The translations under genes and the position numbers were made by a program. 6,102 nt of DNA from the NCBI GenBank assembly GCA_017998095.1, contig JAGODU010000222.1:1-6102 (forward strand). The letters run 5' to 3'. Shown here one piece after another: positions 5,220 to 6,102 of the stretch. The DNA is from Prolixibacteraceae bacterium. Its GTDB lineage: Bacteria; Bacteroidota; Bacteroidia; Bacteroidales; Prolixibacteraceae. Below the pieces are notes generated by a model that had not been told where the DNA came from, searched no databases, and was given only the letters and a program-made list of their open reading frames with translations. Every line of letters begins with the position of its first letter. The first letter of the stretch is position 1.

Positions 5220-5987
5220 ATGATTACAGCAGGAATTGATATAGGGTCCATTACCGCGAAGGCGGCTTTATTTGCCGATAAGAAAATCATTGCCACAAAG
5301 GTTATTTTCACCGGTTACAATGCTGAAGCCGCGGGTCTGAAGGTTTATGAAGAAGTCCTGAAAGAAGCGGGCATTGATAAAAGTGCTGTGAAGAAAATTG
5401 TTTCTACCGGCTATGGCCGCAACAGCGTGAAGTTTGCCGATAAGTCCTACACGGAAATCATGTGCCACGCCACGGGCGCCCATTTTCTGAATCTGCATAT
5501 CCGTTCCATCATTGATATCGGCGGACAGGACAGCAAAGCCATTCTACTGGACGACAAAGGCAAGGTAAAAAACTTTGTCATGAATGATAAATGCGCCGCC
5601 GGCACTGGCCGTTTTCTGGAAGTCATGGCCAGAGCCATGGAAGTCAATCTCGATGAATTCGGGGCTATGTCCATTAAATCGAAACAGCCATCCAAGATAA
5701 GCAGTCTCTGCACGGTGTTTGCGGAATCGGAAGTCATTTCGCTGATTGCCAAGGGTGAACAAAGGCAGGATATTATTGCCGGGATTCATGAATCTATCGC
5801 GGCCAGAATTACATCTATGATCGGCCGCCTGGGGTTACAGGAACCGGTGATGATAACGGGAGGAGTAGCCCGCAACGCTGGGGTTGTTCACGCTCTTGAA
5901 AAAAAACTGGGGCTGAAAATCGCAGTGTCGCCTTACGCTCAGGTTAACGGGGCCATTGGCGCCGCCGTTCTTGCCGCGTCATTATAG
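5220..5987 (+). CDS. ATP-dependent activator of 2-hydroxyacyl-CoA dehydratase / benzoyl-CoA reductase (HgdC-like, BadF/BadG/BcrA/BcrD ATPase family)
   Basis: This 255-residue protein is an ASKHA-fold ATPase. In the family it forms a homodimer holding one [4Fe-4S] cluster at the interface, hydrolyses ATP and donates a low-potential electron to the dehydratase or reductase component. Seen: phosphate-1 loop AGIDIGSITAKAAL (4-17), STGYGRNSV (62-70), phosphate-2 loop DIGGQDSKAI (99-108), the cluster motif NDKCAAGTGRFLE (122-134) with Cys125, SSLCTVFAESEV (161-172) with Cys164, and adenosine motif ITGGVARNAGVV (212-223). Cys125 and Cys164 correspond to the two cysteines each HgdC subunit gives to the shared cluster. 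The length matches HgdC (about 260) better than BcrA (about 440). It very probably serves the subunits encoded at 39-2376, from which it is separated by the inserted cassette. ATG 5220 has a good ribosome binding site. It appears intact. Confidence 0.95.
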   Translation: MITAGIDIGSITAKAALFADKKIIATKVIFTGYNAEAAGLKVYEEVLKEAGIDKSAVKKIVSTGYGRNSVKFADKSYTEIMCHATGAHFLNLHIRSIIDIGGQDSKAILLDDKGKVKNFVMNDKCAAGTGRFLEVMARAMEVNLDEFGAMSIKSKQPSKISSLCTVFAESEVISLIAKGEQRQDIIAGIHESIAARITSMIGRLGLQEPVMITGGVARNAGVVHALEKKLGLKIAVSPYAQVNGAIGAAVLAASL

Positions 5988-6020
5988 TCAATCTTTTTTA
6001 CAGGGAAAATTGTCAGCGCC

Positions 6021-6102
6021 ATGTCCACAGATTACGACTTCATGAAAATAGCCCTTGAAGAAGCCCAATCAGCGTACCGCCGTGGTGAAGTTCCCGTCGG
6101 AG
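6021..6102 (+). CDS. tadA: tRNA-specific adenosine deaminase, N terminus (cut by the window end)
   Basis: The 27 visible codons read MSTDYDFMKIALEEAQSAYR followed by RGEVPVG. The pattern of an initial aspartate-rich turn, FMxxALEEAxxA, then GEVPVG is the usual N terminus of bacterial TadA, which converts adenosine 34 of tRNA-Arg(ACG) to inosine. The zinc-binding and catalytic HAE and PCxxC motifs lie beyond the window, so activity cannot be judged. The start at 6021 is preceded by AGGGA (6002-6006), an unusually long 14 bases away; the in-frame ATG at 6042 is an alternative but has no better site. It lies 33 bases after the activator with no visible terminator, so it may be read from the activator promoter; the functions are unrelated. 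Confidence 0.85.
   Translation, partial: MSTDYDFMKIALEEAQSAYRRGEVPVG

Noticed and set aside
5268..5789. Three overlapping minus-strand open frames within the activator gene
   Set aside because: They lie antisense to an intact ATPase with all motifs conserved, and their products look like mirror translations without domains.
1..6102. CRISPR arrays, tRNA or rRNA genes, riboswitches
   Set aside because: The intergenic gaps are all under about 215 bases and contain no regularly spaced repeats or recognisable RNA structures.

Overview
The window looks like a chromosomal segment of a strictly anaerobic bacterium. It carries an oxygen-sensitive iron-sulfur enzyme of the 2-hydroxyacyl-CoA dehydratase / class I benzoyl-CoA reductase superfamily together with its ATP-driven activator. 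About 50% GC in these genes (30/60 bases in 1381-1440 and in 5401-5460) would fit a syntrophic or sulfate-reducing Desulfobacterota-type organism, but that assignment is an inference and other anaerobes are possible.

Layout, all on the + strand. Bases 1-42 hold the probable tail of an upstream gene, coupled by a 4-base GTGA overlap to the first complete gene. 39-1103 encodes the beta-like (HgdB/BcrC-type) subunit and 1096-2376 the alpha-like (HgdA/BcrB-type) subunit, overlapping by 8 bases. 2387-5123 is an AT-rich segment bracketed by imperfect inverted repeats. It holds a short coding remnant (2407-2535), a REP-like palindrome (2545-2563) and one large gene (2588-5095) for a UvrD/Rep-type helicase with a complete DnaQ-like DEDDh exonuclease domain spliced into its 2B region. 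After the right repeat, a good sigma70-type promoter (5163-5190) precedes the HgdC-like activator ATPase (5220-5987). The window ends in the first 27 codons of tadA (6021-6102).

The three metabolic genes belong together. In this family the activator hydrolyses ATP and passes single low-potential electrons to the two-subunit component, which dehydrates a 2-hydroxyacyl-CoA or reduces an aromatic acyl-CoA. The substrate cannot be read from the sequence. The helicase-exonuclease is foreign by composition (13/60 G+C in 3001-3060), has no role in that pathway, and appears to have been inserted between the subunit genes and the activator gene. The most interesting feature is this single-gene, repeat-flanked cassette: its product could be a self-contained unwinding and degrading machine used in DNA repair or defence. 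No transposase, integrase, tRNA, rRNA or CRISPR array is visible.
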